DNA of 19,660 bases from Dehalococcoidia bacterium (GCA_030612165.1 JAUWOK010000006.1:1-19660); one strand, 5' to 3'; shown: positions 8,937 to 16,001, counted from the stretch's first letter. Numbers and translations: made by a program. Notes: a model not told the origin generated them from the letters alone.

Positions 8937-11123
8937 CTAAATTCCCCGGCGCCAGGCTTTCGCCAGCTCTTCCACAGGCAAACAAATATATTCTTCCAAC
9001 GATAATTGCTCACCACCAACCTGACCCAAATAATCTAGAAACACATGGTATTTGCAAGCCAACCTTTCTATTTCCGTCACTGCATCCGGTGCCACCGAAA
9101 TTATAATCCGCCCTTGTTGTTCACCGAAAAGGGCAACATCCAGACGATCATCAACACACCATTCTTTGCCACTAAGCCCAATCCCACCGGTAATACAGCA
9201 CTCCGCCACGGCCACCATCAGCCCACCATCAGCACAATCATGAGCAGACTTAATGATTCCTCTTTCTATCGCCTCCAGGCAACATTGCTGCACTTGCTTC
9301 TCTCTATCCAGATCAATAGCTGGCTTTCCCTTCACCAAGCCATGCATCACTTCCAAATATTCACTACCTCCGATACCACCATCACCTTCTCCTCCCAGCA
9401 GAAAAACCCGATCACCCTTATCCTTAAACGGCATGGTGCACCTTTTCTCTAAATCCCTTATCACTCCCACCATTCCCACTACCGGCGTGGGATAAATAGC
9501 CTCACCTCTGGTTTCATTATAGAGGCTGACATTACCACTGATGACCGGGATCTGTAGCATATCGCAGGCTTGAGCCATGCCCTTAATACACTCTTCCATC
9601 TGATAATAAACATCATCTTTTTCAGGATTACCAAAATTAAGGCAGTCTGTGAGGGCCAAGGGGCGAGCCCCACTGCAAACCAGATTACGAGCAGCTTCAG
9701 CAACCGCAATAGCCCCCCCTGCACAAGGATCAAGATAGCAATACCTGCCATTACCATCACAAGTTAAAGAGAGCCCCTTCTCCGTACCCCTAACACGCAG
9801 AACGGCAGCGTCTTCTCCAGGCAAAACCACAGAATTGTTCATCACCTGGTGGTCATACTGGCGATAGACTGTTTCTTTGCTGGCAATATTAGGAGAGGAC
9901 AGGAGCCGAAGCAGCGTTTCGTTACACTGCCCCACAGTCAAATCAAGAAGAGAACTTGCTTCCCATGACTGTACTTCCTCAAGCCATAAGGGTTTTTTAC
10001 CCTGCCTGCGATACCGCGGCGGAGAAGACAACAAAGAGACAGGGACACTGGCCACCACCTTCTCCCCTTCCCTGATTACAGCCAAACCATCTTCGGTCAC
10101 CTGCCCGATCACATCGGCACAAAGATCCCAACGCTCAAGCACTACTTTTACCTTGTCTTCACAACCCTCCCGCACAATAACCAGCATCCTTTCCTGAGAC
10201 TCAGAAAGCATTACTTCGTAGGGAGTCATGCCTTCCTCGCGACGAGACACCCTGAGCACATCCATGACCACCCCTTTACCAGCTTTAGCCACCGATTCTA
10301 TTACAGAACTGGTCAACCCTGCCGCTCCCAGGTCCTGCATGCCCAGAACCCAATCGGCTTGCACCAGTTCCAGGCAGGCCTCTATAAGCAGCTTCTCCAG
10401 AAAGGGATTTCCTACCTGGACAGTAGGTCTCAATTCCTGTTCTCCATCAAAAGTACGGGACGCTAACCCGGAGGCTCCGTGGATGCCGTCACGCCCAGTA
10501 TCAGCGCCGACAAGCATCAGAACATTTCCGGCGGCTCCCGCTTGTGCCTTCATTAACTTGCCTTTTTCGGCAATGCCCAGGCACAGAGCGTTAACCAGTG
10601 GATTGCCCGAATAACAATTGGCAAAGACAATCTCTCCACCAACATTCGGTATCCCTAAACAGTTCCCATACCCAGCAATACCGCCAACTACGCCATTAAA
10701 CAAATAACGATTGTGCTCATTCTCTAGAGGACCAAAACGCAGGGAATTGAGCAAGGCTACAGGACGAGCTCCCATGGTGAATATGTCCCGAACAATGCCC
10801 CCCACCCCGGTCGCAGCCCCCTGGTAAGGCTCAATCGCCGAAGGATGATTATGTGACTCTATCTTCATCACTACCACCTGCCCATCACCGATGTCCACCA
10901 CTCCAGCGTTTTCCTCTCCAGGACCTACCAGGACTCGCTCACCGCGGGAAGGTAAAAGCTTGAGCAAGGGAGCAGAGTACTTGTAACCACAATGCTCGCT
11001 CCACAAAGAACCAAACATCCCCAACTCCACCTCAGTAGGTTCGCGCCCCAATTTCTGCACGATGAAATTGTATTCTTCCCGGCTTAGAGCAACTTTATTC
11101 AGTTCTTTCGTGGAGATAGTCAT
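8937..11123 (-). CDS. purL: Phosphoribosylformylglycinamidine synthase subunit PurL (small form)
   Basis: ATP-dependent synthetase subunit that makes FGAM from FGAR, using ammonia delivered by PurQ. At 728 aa it is the small PurL type. Landmarks are LWSEHCGYKYS near 42-52, the ESHNHPSAIEPYQGAATGVGGIVRD block near 88-112, a second metal/nucleotide region around DALNFGNPEK-like residues (DCLNFGNPEK), and SGNVSLYNET in the second half. The chosen ATG overlaps the end of purQ by 29 bases and has a GGGAG box about 8 bases upstream, inside the purQ reading frame. This points to coupled translation and equal subunit amounts. Small-form PurL normally works as a complex with PurQ and the small protein PurS; no purS lies alongside. 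Confidence 0.96.
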   Translation of the reverse strand: MTISTKELNKVALSREEYNFIVQKLGREPTEVELGMFGSLWSEHCGYKYSAPLLKLLPSRGERVLVGPGEENAGVVDIGDGQVVVMKIESHNHPSAIEPYQGAATGVGGIVRDIFTMGARPVALLNSLRFGPLENEHNRYLFNGVVGGIAGYGNCLGIPNVGGEIVFANCYSGNPLVNALCLGIAEKGKLMKAQAGAAGNVLMLVGADTGRDGIHGASGLASRTFDGEQELRPTVQVGNPFLEKLLIEACLELVQADWVLGMQDLGAAGLTSSVIESVAKAGKGVVMDVLRVSRREEGMTPYEVMLSESQERMLVIVREGCEDKVKVVLERWDLCADVIGQVTEDGLAVIREGEKVVASVPVSLLSSPPRYRRQGKKPLWLEEVQSWEASSLLDLTVGQCNETLLRLLSSPNIASKETVYRQYDHQVMNNSVVLPGEDAAVLRVRGTEKGLSLTCDGNGRYCYLDPCAGGAIAVAEAARNLVCSGARPLALTDCLNFGNPEKDDVYYQMEECIKGMAQACDMLQIPVISGNVSLYNETRGEAIYPTPVVGMVGVIRDLEKRCTMPFKDKGDRVFLLGGEGDGGIGGSEYLEVMHGLVKGKPAIDLDREKQVQQCCLEAIERGIIKSAHDCADGGLMVAVAECCITGGIGLSGKEWCVDDRLDVALFGEQQGRIIISVAPDAVTEIERLACKYHVFLDYLGQVGGEQLSLEEYICLPVEELAKAWRRGI

Positions 11124-11796
11124 TAATCGACTCCCAGATTAAATTGCCGTCATCCCCCCCCAGCAGCTCTTCACAAACTCTTTCCGGATGAGGCATCATA
11201 CCCATAACATTGCCACCATTATTGATAATTCCTGCAATATTATGTAAAGACCCGTTAGGATTAAACTTCTCCGTCACCTCTCCCTGCGGAGAACAATAAC
11301 GCAACATTATCTGACCATTGGCTTCCATCTCCCGCAAAACGGCTTCTTCAGCAAAATAATTTCCCTCGTAATGAGAAATGGGAACTTTTAACACCTGCCC
11401 CGTGGAGCACCTGGAGGCAAAAGGGACAGCGTTGTTTTCCACTCGAAGACATGTCCCCTGGCAACGATACTGGAGGTGGTCATTGGGCAGAAGCACCCCT
11501 GGTAAAAGTCCCGCCTCACATAAAATCTGGAAACCGTTACAAATACCGATAACCAACCCACCACCTTGAGCGAAACGCTCCACGGATACCATCACCCTGG
11601 AAAAACGCGCAATAGCCCCCACCCGCAAATAGTCGCCATAAGAAAAGCCGCCAGGCAACACAAGACAATCATAGCCAGAAAGATCCGTTTCTTTGTGCCA
11701 GATATAACCAGCTTCGTATCCCAGCACATTATGGATAGCATAATAGCAATCCCCGTCACTCCAGGTACCGGGAAATACTACGATTCCAAATTTCAT
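11095..11796 (-). CDS. purQ: Phosphoribosylformylglycinamidine synthase subunit PurQ (glutamine amidotransferase)
   Basis: Class I glutaminase that supplies ammonia to PurL. The protein has 233 aa, the usual size. The nucleophile is Cys86 in GICNGFQ and the partner residues are His203 and Glu205 in MMPHPER. The start KFGIVVFPGTW matches the family, so the ATG at 11796 is secure even though no Shine-Dalgarno sequence is seen in front of it. The U-rich end of the rpsU terminator lies only about 8 bases before the ATG. How purQ is transcribed is therefore unclear: readthrough from rpsU, or a nearby promoter that I could not recognise. No purS-like frame occurs between purQ and rpsU. Confidence 0.96.
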   Translation of the reverse strand: MKFGIVVFPGTWSDGDCYYAIHNVLGYEAGYIWHKETDLSGYDCLVLPGGFSYGDYLRVGAIARFSRVMVSVERFAQGGGLVIGICNGFQILCEAGLLPGVLLPNDHLQYRCQGTCLRVENNAVPFASRCSTGQVLKVPISHYEGNYFAEEAVLREMEANGQIMLRYCSPQGEVTEKFNPNGSLHNIAGIINNGGNVMGMMPHPERVCEELLGGDDGNLIWESINDYLHERTE

Positions 11797-11803
11797 TCTA
11801 CGC

Positions 11804-11836
11804 TATAAAAATAACGGCGGCTTCACGCTGCCGCCC
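11804..11836 (-). terminator. Rho-independent terminator of rpsU
   Basis: On the minus strand a six-base-pair G+C stem (GGCGGC / GCCGCC, eight-base loop) is followed by GTTATTTTTAT. It sits 63 bases after the rpsU stop and directly in front of purQ, so it also separates, or controls passage into, the purQL genes. Confidence 0.75.
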
Positions 11837-11898
11837 AAATGTTCTGATTCCCGTCTCCATAGCCCTCCGCAGACGCCATGGACATCACTCACATATCC

Positions 11899-12093
11899 CT
11901 ATCCCGGCTTTCTGTTGGAAAAAGAACTCTTACGCCTCTTAGCTGCCTCTTTCCTTTTTCTTTCGTCGCTGGGTTTGGAATAGAACCTGCGACGACGAAC
12001 TTCGGGCAGGATACGGTCATCCTGCACCCGCTTATTGAACCTGCGAAGCAAGCTCTCAAAACTCTCACCTGCCCCTAACCTGACTTCTGCCAT
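11899..12093 (-). CDS. rpsU: 30S ribosomal protein S21
   Basis: A 64-aa, strongly basic protein with the S21 pattern. It opens with MAEVRLGAGESFESLLRRFN, has RRRRFYSKPS in the middle, and its tail is rich in lysine and arginine. S21 binds the small subunit and helps start translation. GGGAG lies 10 bases before the ATG. The gene has its own promoter and terminator and so appears to be a single-gene transcription unit. Confidence 0.95.
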   Translation of the reverse strand: MAEVRLGAGESFESLLRRFNKRVQDDRILPEVRRRRFYSKPSDERKRKEAAKRRKSSFSNRKPG

Positions 12094-12138
12094 AATTACA
12101 TCACTCCCACTGCGAAAAGCATATCTAAAAGTTGCTCC

Positions 12139-12168
12139 ATTTTACCCTTCACAATTCAATCGTGTCAA
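12139..12168 (-). promoter_or_regulatory. Promoter of rpsU
   Basis: The minus strand has a perfect TTGACA (12168-12163), an 18-base spacer and TAAAAT (12144-12139). The predicted start near 12132 gives a leader of about 40 nt that includes the GGGAG ribosome-binding site. Confidence 0.7.
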
Positions 12169-12239
12169 GCCAGGGTAAGCTCTCCTGGATGTTCGGGGTT
12201 ATAATATCTCTTGATAACTTCTGTGCGTGTCTCACCAAT

Positions 12240-12282
12240 CTACCTGATTTAGACCAGCAAGTTTCCTTCCTGGTTTAGGTAG
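12240..12282 (+). repeat. Imperfect inverted repeat upstream of the HIT gene
   Basis: CTACCT at 12240-12245 pairs with AGGTAG at 12277-12282. Inside these, ACCAG (from 12253) pairs with CTGGT (from 12270), with an asymmetric internal loop. No run of T follows on either strand, so it is not a normal terminator. It could be a protein-binding site or a structured leader. The rest of the 12169-12349 spacer holds TATAAT at 12200-12205 and TATACT at 12306-12311, neither with a convincing -35 box. Confidence 0.5.
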
Positions 12283-12349
12283 GTGCGCATCATGTCCCAC
12301 TGCGCTATACTACACGGAACTGAAACTAGGAAAGCCTGGAGTGTTAAGA

Positions 12350-12697
12350 ATGTCAGAGGATTGTGTGTTCTGTCGGATCGTTACCGGTGAAATTCCCTGT
12401 GACAGGGTGTATGAAGACGAAGAAATTCTGGCTTTCCGGGACGTTAACCCGCAGTCACCAGTGCATATACTCATCATCCCCAGGACACACATTTCGTCAT
12501 TGAACGATTGCCATGAACAACATTATTCCCTCCTGGGAAAAATGGTTCTGAAGGCGGTGGAATTAGCAGAGAAGGAAGGCATCAAAGAAAGTGGCTATCG
12601 CCTGGCGATAAATTGCGGCTCTCAGGGCGGGCAGGTCGTTCCTCACCTCCATCTTCACCTTCTGGGCGGCAAAAAATTGAGTGATCGGATCGGTTAG
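12350..12697 (+). CDS. HIT-family (histidine triad) nucleotide-binding protein, Hint type
   Basis: A 115-aa protein with the HIT signature HLHLHLL near the C-terminus (VVPHLHLHLL). CVFCRI near the start holds a CxxC pair typical of zinc-binding Hint/PKCI-like members. These enzymes hydrolyse AMP bonded to amines, for example AMP-lysine or aminoacyl-AMP; the physiological substrate here is unknown. The start is set at the ATG at 12350, because GGAG ends 8 bases upstream; the in-frame GTG at 12341 overlaps that box. It stands alone, diverging from rpsU and converging on ispH with 52 bases between the stops. Confidence 0.93.
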   Translation: MSEDCVFCRIVTGEIPCDRVYEDEEILAFRDVNPQSPVHILIIPRTHISSLNDCHEQHYSLLGKMVLKAVELAEKEGIKESGYRLAINCGSQGGQVVPHLHLHLLGGKKLSDRIG

Positions 12698-12749
12698 CTC
12701 CAACTACCATATATCCTGCTATCAATACAGGAAAAATCTGTCTGTTTGT

Positions 12750-13592
12750 TCACAAAGACCCTAAATAAGTGACCACCTCTTCCACAACCTCGTCGGGGGC
12801 AGAAGTCCCAGAAACAATCCCGATGCGGTGTTTGTCAGCAACCCAGGAAATATCTACCTCCCGTGCCGTTTCCACGAGACGTGTTTCGGTAACGGCAGAA
12901 CATATACCCAGCAACCGGCTGGTGTTAGCACTGGCATGATCTCCAATCACAAGCATCAGCTCATTTCTGCCCGCCATCTGCACAGCCTCTTCCTGCCGCA
13001 AGCGAGTTTCTCTGCACAAAGTATTTACCACCCGTATTTCCCTGGCCTCCCTGGAAAAGTCAGCCACTAAGCACGAAGCAAACCTGGCAAAAGAAAGATA
13101 GCTTTGCGTTGTCTGCGCGATAATTCCCAGCCGCTGCATTGGCCATCCTGCATTTTTCAAATCGCCGACCTCAAGAACCGCCCTGCCCCTATTCTGCGCC
13201 CAACCAAGCAGTCCCACCACCTCAGAATGCCCCTCCTCCCCAAAAATAACGATATCAAAATCAGATGCGACCATATCTTGAATAGCCTTCCGGGCGTCAC
13301 AGACTATCGGACAGGTAGTATCAAGTACCCGAAGCCGCCGCTCCTTCGCCAGGGACAATATCCCGGGTCCCACGCCATGAGTGGCAATAGCCATCACTTC
13401 ACCCTCTACTTGCTCTACTTCCGTCACAGGCTTTATTCCCGACACGGCCAGCTTTTCCACCAGGAGACGATTATGCACTACGGGACCCAAGGTTTCTATC
13501 ATCCCATACTCCTGAACCGCTGATGTCAGGAGACTTACTGCCCGTCTGATGCCAAAACAGAGCCCTGAATGCTGAGCCTTCTCTATCTTCAC
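12750..13592 (-). CDS. ispH: 4-hydroxy-3-methylbut-2-enyl diphosphate reductase
   Basis: Last enzyme of the MEP isoprenoid pathway, an iron-sulfur enzyme producing IPP and DMAPP. Starting at GTG 13592 the protein has 280 aa. The three cluster cysteines are Cys12 (SGLCFG), Cys94 (DTTCP) and Cys193 (NTLCRET). Substrate-site residues include His40 (VVHN), His72 (THG), His122 and Glu124 (GEEGHSEV) and the SGTSAPD loop near the C-terminus. The frame is open 15 codons further upstream, but homologues start at this point. The GTG lies one base after the plsC stop with GAGGAG 12 bases upstream, so translation is probably coupled. It is the last gene of cmk-plsC-ispH. Confidence 0.95.
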   Translation of the reverse strand: MKIEKAQHSGLCFGIRRAVSLLTSAVQEYGMIETLGPVVHNRLLVEKLAVSGIKPVTEVEQVEGEVMAIATHGVGPGILSLAKERRLRVLDTTCPIVCDARKAIQDMVASDFDIVIFGEEGHSEVVGLLGWAQNRGRAVLEVGDLKNAGWPMQRLGIIAQTTQSYLSFARFASCLVADFSREAREIRVVNTLCRETRLRQEEAVQMAGRNELMLVIGDHASANTSRLLGICSAVTETRLVETAREVDISWVADKHRIGIVSGTSAPDEVVEEVVTYLGSL

Positions 13593-13593
13593 G

Positions 13594-14235
13594 CTACTTA
13601 TACACTCCTCTATAGCTTTCGGGCAGAAGTTCAGCAATCTTCCTCATCGCCAAATCCGTCATCTCTTTCATCTGTCTTCTGGTCAACCGTCCAGTATCAG
13701 AACAGGGAAGCTGGAAAGGTTTGCCGACATTAATGATTGCGTGTGGGCGCCGCCAGGGCCGGCTTAATCCCCTGGCTTTCTCCGTACCAATGATGCCAAC
13801 AGGCAGAAAAAGAGCACCTGTCTGCGCAGAAATTACCACAGGCCCAAACTTGCCAGGAATCAGCTCAGCGTCAACACTCCTCTTGCCCTCAGGAAAGATA
13901 CACAGAGTCAACCCTTCTTCCAGTATTTTCTCGGCCTGTAATGCCGTTTTTTTCTTATCGGCAACTCCTCCTCTCCGGGGAGCAGACACAGCCCCACTCC
14001 AGCGGATAATAGGCCTCAACAAGGGATTTTCAAAAAGCTCTTCTTTTGCTACAAAATAAACCCACCTGGGAAAACTGAGCGCAATCAGGAAAGGATCAAG
14101 CAGATGAATATGGTTAGAAATCACCAGGAGCGCTCCACCTGTTGGAATGTTTTCCCTCCCTTTGATTTCCCAGGAAACGAAACACCTGGCCAAAATCCCG
14201 ACCACAGCCAGGACAAATCTCTGTAGCAGACTCAT
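13594..14235 (-). CDS. plsC: 1-acyl-sn-glycerol-3-phosphate acyltransferase (PlsC family)
   Basis: Acylates lysophosphatidic acid to phosphatidic acid at the membrane. The protein has 213 aa. The acyltransferase H(X4)D motif is NHIHLLD with His42 and Asp47, and the glycerol-phosphate-binding motif FPEGKRS lies at 114-120. The hydrophobic N-terminus (FVLAVVGILARCFV) suggests membrane association. The ATG overlaps the cmk stop by four bases, a classic coupling arrangement. The cmk-plsC-ispH order is a recurrent arrangement in bacteria. Exact acyl-donor preference cannot be read from the sequence. Confidence 0.93.
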   Translation of the reverse strand: MSLLQRFVLAVVGILARCFVSWEIKGRENIPTGGALLVISNHIHLLDPFLIALSFPRWVYFVAKEELFENPLLRPIIRWSGAVSAPRRGGVADKKKTALQAEKILEEGLTLCIFPEGKRSVDAELIPGKFGPVVISAQTGALFLPVGIIGTEKARGLSRPWRRPHAIINVGKPFQLPCSDTGRLTRRQMKEMTDLAMRKIAELLPESYRGVYK

Positions 14236-14909
14236 TGTCCTTTCACCACTCCATACATTTTGTTTACTACCTGTTCCAGATTAAGCCCTTCAGTGTTGAT
14301 TATCACCGCATCAACAGCAGGCTTAAGAGGGGAAGCTGCCCTGTTCATGTCCAATTCATCCCGCATTAACAGGTCAGTAAGCACAGCATCAAACGCTACA
14401 CGAATGCCGCGGGATGCCAACTCCAGCTGCCGTCGTCGTGCCCTCTCTTTTGCAGAAGCAGTCAAGAAAAACTTCGGTTCCGCTTGCGGAAGAACTACCG
14501 TTCCAATATCCCTGCCAGCCATTATCAGTTTCCCTCTAGCAGCCAGCTTTTGTTGCTCTGTCACCAGTATCCGCCGCACTCCGGCAACTTTTGACACCAC
14601 AGATACCTGTTCATTTGCTCCTGTCTCGCGGGACGCCGGAATAAACTTTTCACCGTCAACGACAAGCATAATATGCCCGTCGGGAGAACTCGCATATGCA
14701 AAACAGATAGAAGCCGCTAACCGGCAAAGCTTATTTTCATCTTCAAGTGAAACTTTAAGGTCAATTGCCTTACAGGTTATCGCTCGATACATAACGCCCG
14801 TATCAAAGAAAGAGTAGCCCAAACGCCGGGCTAAAAGAGAACCCACACTGCTTTTGCCCGATGCCGCCGGGCCATCCATGGCAATCAACTGCGGCCTGTG
14901 GTTAAGCAT
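14232..14909 (-). CDS. cmk: Cytidylate kinase
   Basis: Phosphorylates CMP and dCMP. The P-loop GPAASGKSS is followed by DTGVMYRAIT, which is typical of CMP kinase, and by GRDIGTVVLP and an RRRQLE segment of the lid region. From the ATG at 14909 the protein has 225 aa, the normal length. An in-frame TTG at 14915 is a less likely start. No Shine-Dalgarno is visible; instead a TGGTATACT extended -10 box ends 9 bases before the ATG, so the mRNA probably begins within about three bases of the start codon. First gene of cmk-plsC-ispH. Confidence 0.94.
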   Translation of the reverse strand: MLNHRPQLIAMDGPAASGKSSVGSLLARRLGYSFFDTGVMYRAITCKAIDLKVSLEDENKLCRLAASICFAYASSPDGHIMLVVDGEKFIPASRETGANEQVSVVSKVAGVRRILVTEQQKLAARGKLIMAGRDIGTVVLPQAEPKFFLTASAKERARRRQLELASRGIRVAFDAVLTDLLMRDELDMNRAASPLKPAVDAVIINTEGLNLEQVVNKMYGVVKGQ

Positions 14910-14918
14910 ACGCAAGCT

Positions 14919-14927
14919 AGTATACCA
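14919..14927 (-). promoter_or_regulatory. Extended -10 promoter of cmk
   Basis: The minus strand reads TGGTATACT, an extended -10 (TGn plus TATACT) with no good -35 box at normal spacing. The predicted start is at about 14911-14912, two or three bases before the cmk ATG. Confidence 0.55.
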
Positions 14928-14973
14928 GAGATCAATTCAGGACATTGATGCACAATCACAGTAACATAGTAAA

Positions 14974-15002
14974 TTGAAGGTAGTGCACTTTATTGTTACA
15001 AT
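14974..15002 (+). promoter_or_regulatory. Promoter of the tRNA-Arg end of the tRNA cluster
   Basis: TTGAAG at 14974-14979, a 17-base spacer, then TACAAT at 14997-15002 preceded by TG (extended -10). It lies about 34 bases upstream of tRNA-Arg and diverges from the cmk promoter. Confidence 0.75.
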
Positions 15003-15035
15003 GACTGCGATTTATATTTCAGGAAGGGGAAATAT

Positions 15036-15108
15036 GCCCCTGTAGCTCAGAGGATAGAGCAGCGGTTTCCTAAACCGCGTGTCGGGCGTTCGATTCGCCC
15101 CAGGGGTA
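15036..15108 (+). tRNA. tRNA-Arg (CCT)
   Basis: A full cloverleaf of 73 nt: acceptor GCCCCTG/CAGGGGT, D stem GCTC/GAGC, anticodon stem GCGGT/ACCGC around loop TTCCTAA (anticodon CCT), T arm GGGCG TTCGATT CGCCC and discriminator A. The 3' CCA is not encoded (ACT follows) and must be added by a CCA-adding enzyme. Confidence 0.97.
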
Positions 15109-15110
15109 CT

Positions 15111-15119
15111 TGATATAAT
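15111..15119 (+). promoter_or_regulatory. Possible extended -10 promoter of tRNA-Trp
   Basis: TGATATAAT is a perfect TATAAT with an extended TGn, placed 16 bases before tRNA-Trp and directly after tRNA-Arg. Any -35 would lie inside the tRNA-Arg T arm and is not recognisable. Confidence 0.5.
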
Positions 15120-15135
15120 GAAATGTTTTCTGCAA

Positions 15136-15211
15136 AGGGGTGTAGCTCAGTTGGTAGAGCAGCGGTCTCCAAAACCGCCGGTCGTGGGTTCGAATCCTGC
15201 CGCCCCTGCCA
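15136..15211 (+). tRNA. tRNA-Trp (CCA)
   Basis: A 76-nt cloverleaf with the 3' CCA encoded: acceptor AGGGGTG/CGCCCCT, anticodon stem GCGGT/ACCGC with loop CTCCAAA (anticodon CCA), T loop TTCGAAT and discriminator G. Only four bases separate it from tRNA-Leu, so the two are surely co-transcribed. Confidence 0.97.
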
Positions 15212-15215
15212 TGAT

Positions 15216-15302
15216 GCCGGGGTGGTGGAATCGGTAGACACGCCATCTTGAGGGGGTGGTGGGCGTAAGCCTGTGGGAGTTCAAATCTCCCCCTCGGCAC
15301 CA
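15216..15302 (+). tRNA. tRNA-Leu (GAG)
   Basis: An 87-nt class II tRNA with a long variable arm (GTGGGCGTAAGCCTGT region). Acceptor GCCGGGG/CCTCGGC, anticodon stem CCATC/GGTGG around loop TTGAGGG (anticodon GAG), T loop TTCAAAT, discriminator A and encoded CCA. Confidence 0.97.
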
Positions 15303-15321
15303 AATAATTCTGAGAGAAAAC

Positions 15322-15350
15322 TTGCCTGTGTCACATAAAGGCGGTAGAAT
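15322..15350 (+). promoter_or_regulatory. Promoter of tRNA-Gly
   Basis: TTGCCT at 15322-15327 and TAGAAT at 15345-15350, spaced by exactly 17 bases. The predicted start is about 5 bases before tRNA-Gly. Confidence 0.7.
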
Positions 15351-15362
15351 TTATGCCTGTGA

Positions 15363-15437
15363 GCGGAAGTAGTTCAGCGGTAGAACGCTTCCTTGCCAAG
15401 GAAGAGGTCGCGGGTTCGAATCCCGTCTTCCGCTCCA
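15363..15437 (+). tRNA. tRNA-Gly (GCC)
   Basis: A 75-nt cloverleaf: acceptor GCGGAAG/TCTTCCGC region, anticodon stem GCTTCC/GGAAG around loop TTGCCAA (anticodon GCC), T loop TTCGAAT, discriminator T and encoded CCA. Confidence 0.97.
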
Positions 15438-15459
15438 CGAAGCTTGCACCAGACTATTT

Positions 15460-15481
15460 CTTCGCCAGGGACGAAGTTTTT
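15460..15481 (+). terminator. Weak terminator-like hairpin after tRNA-Gly
   Basis: CTTCG and CGAAG form a five-base-pair stem with a seven-base loop, followed by TTTTT. The short stem makes it a weak candidate, and partial readthrough to tRNA-Cys is likely since no clear promoter precedes tRNA-Cys. Confidence 0.35.
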
Positions 15482-15496
15482 CGACATAAGATATGC

Positions 15497-15569
15497 GGCG
15501 GCGTAGCCAAGTGGTTAAGGCGGGGGTCTGCAAAATCCCTATTCAGCGGTTCGATTCCGCTCGCCGCCT
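15497..15569 (+). tRNA. tRNA-Cys (GCA)
   Basis: A 73-nt cloverleaf: acceptor GGCGGCG/CGCCGCC, anticodon stem GGGGT/ATCCC around loop CTGCAAA (anticodon GCA), T arm AGCGG TTCGATT CCGCT. The discriminator is T (U73), the standard cysteine identity base. The 3' CCA is not encoded. Confidence 0.97.
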
Positions 15570-15619
15570 TTCTCGTGTTTTAAATTTTTCTCTTAGTCCG
15601 CGGGGACATTGTAGCCCGT

Positions 15620-15705
15620 GCCGAGATGGCGGAATGGTAGACGCGGCGGACTTAAAATCCGCTTCCCGTAAGGGAGTGTGGGTTCGAATCCCTCTCTCGG
15701 CACCA
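15620..15705 (+). tRNA. tRNA-Leu (TAA)
   Basis: An 86-nt class II tRNA with a long variable arm (TTCCCGTAAGGGAGT). Acceptor GCCGAGA/TCTCGGC, anticodon stem GCGGA/TCCGC around loop CTTAAAA (anticodon TAA), T loop TTCGAAT, discriminator A, CCA encoded. Confidence 0.97.
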
Positions 15706-15739
15706 TAGCACAAAACGCAATTTTCTCTGCCAGCCAGAA

Positions 15740-15786
15740 AGCACTGGAAAGAACTTCCGCCGCCGTCCGCGCCACGCTCCAGTGCT
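15740..15786 (+). repeat. Nine-base perfect inverted repeat between tRNA-Leu and tRNA-Ala
   Basis: AGCACTGGA (15740-15748) and TCCAGTGCT (15778-15786) are perfect reverse complements separated by 29 bases of C-rich sequence. No T tract follows on either strand, so it is not an ordinary terminator. Its role is unknown; a short structured transcript, a processing signal or a protein site are possible. Confidence 0.6.
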
Positions 15787-15843
15787 AAAACGGAATTAGT
15801 TCCCTTCCACTCAAAAGAGGATTACTTCTCAAATCGTTTTGTT

Positions 15844-15852
15844 TGTTATAAT
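15844..15852 (+). promoter_or_regulatory. Extended -10 promoter of tRNA-Ala
   Basis: TGTTATAAT contains a perfect TATAAT (15847-15852) with an upstream TG. A TTACTT at 15822-15827 could act as a poorly spaced -35 (19 bases). The predicted start is about 8 bases before tRNA-Ala. Confidence 0.65.
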
Positions 15853-15867
15853 AGCTGGTTGCTTTTT

Positions 15868-15944
<77 letters not shown>

Positions 15945-15954
15945 GGGTATCAAT

Positions 15955-15987
15955 AGACAGAACTTCGGTTTGTCTTTTTGGTTTTTT
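15955..15987 (+). terminator. Rho-independent terminator after tRNA-Ala (UUCG loop)
   Basis: AGACA, a bulged G, and AAC pair across a TTCG tetraloop with GTT and TGTCT, followed by TTTTGG and TTTTTT. The C(UUCG)G loop is exceptionally stable. This closes the tRNA cluster. Confidence 0.85.
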
Positions 15988-16001
15988 GCTTTGTGGCATG
16001 G

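Noticed and set aside
11566..12078. Plus-strand frames opposite purQ and rpsU
   Set aside because: They are shadows of the highly conserved purQ and rpsU genes, without ribosome-binding sites.
12698..12749. Possible terminator between the converging HIT and ispH genes (TCCTG...CAGGA)
   Set aside because: The stem is only five base pairs and no T tract follows it on either strand.
15047..15775. Minus-strand frames containing GRRDSNPRP-like strings and plus-strand frames such as GGMVDAADLKSA
   Set aside because: These are well-known artefacts produced by translating tRNA genes in sense or antisense; seven good cloverleafs explain the sequence.
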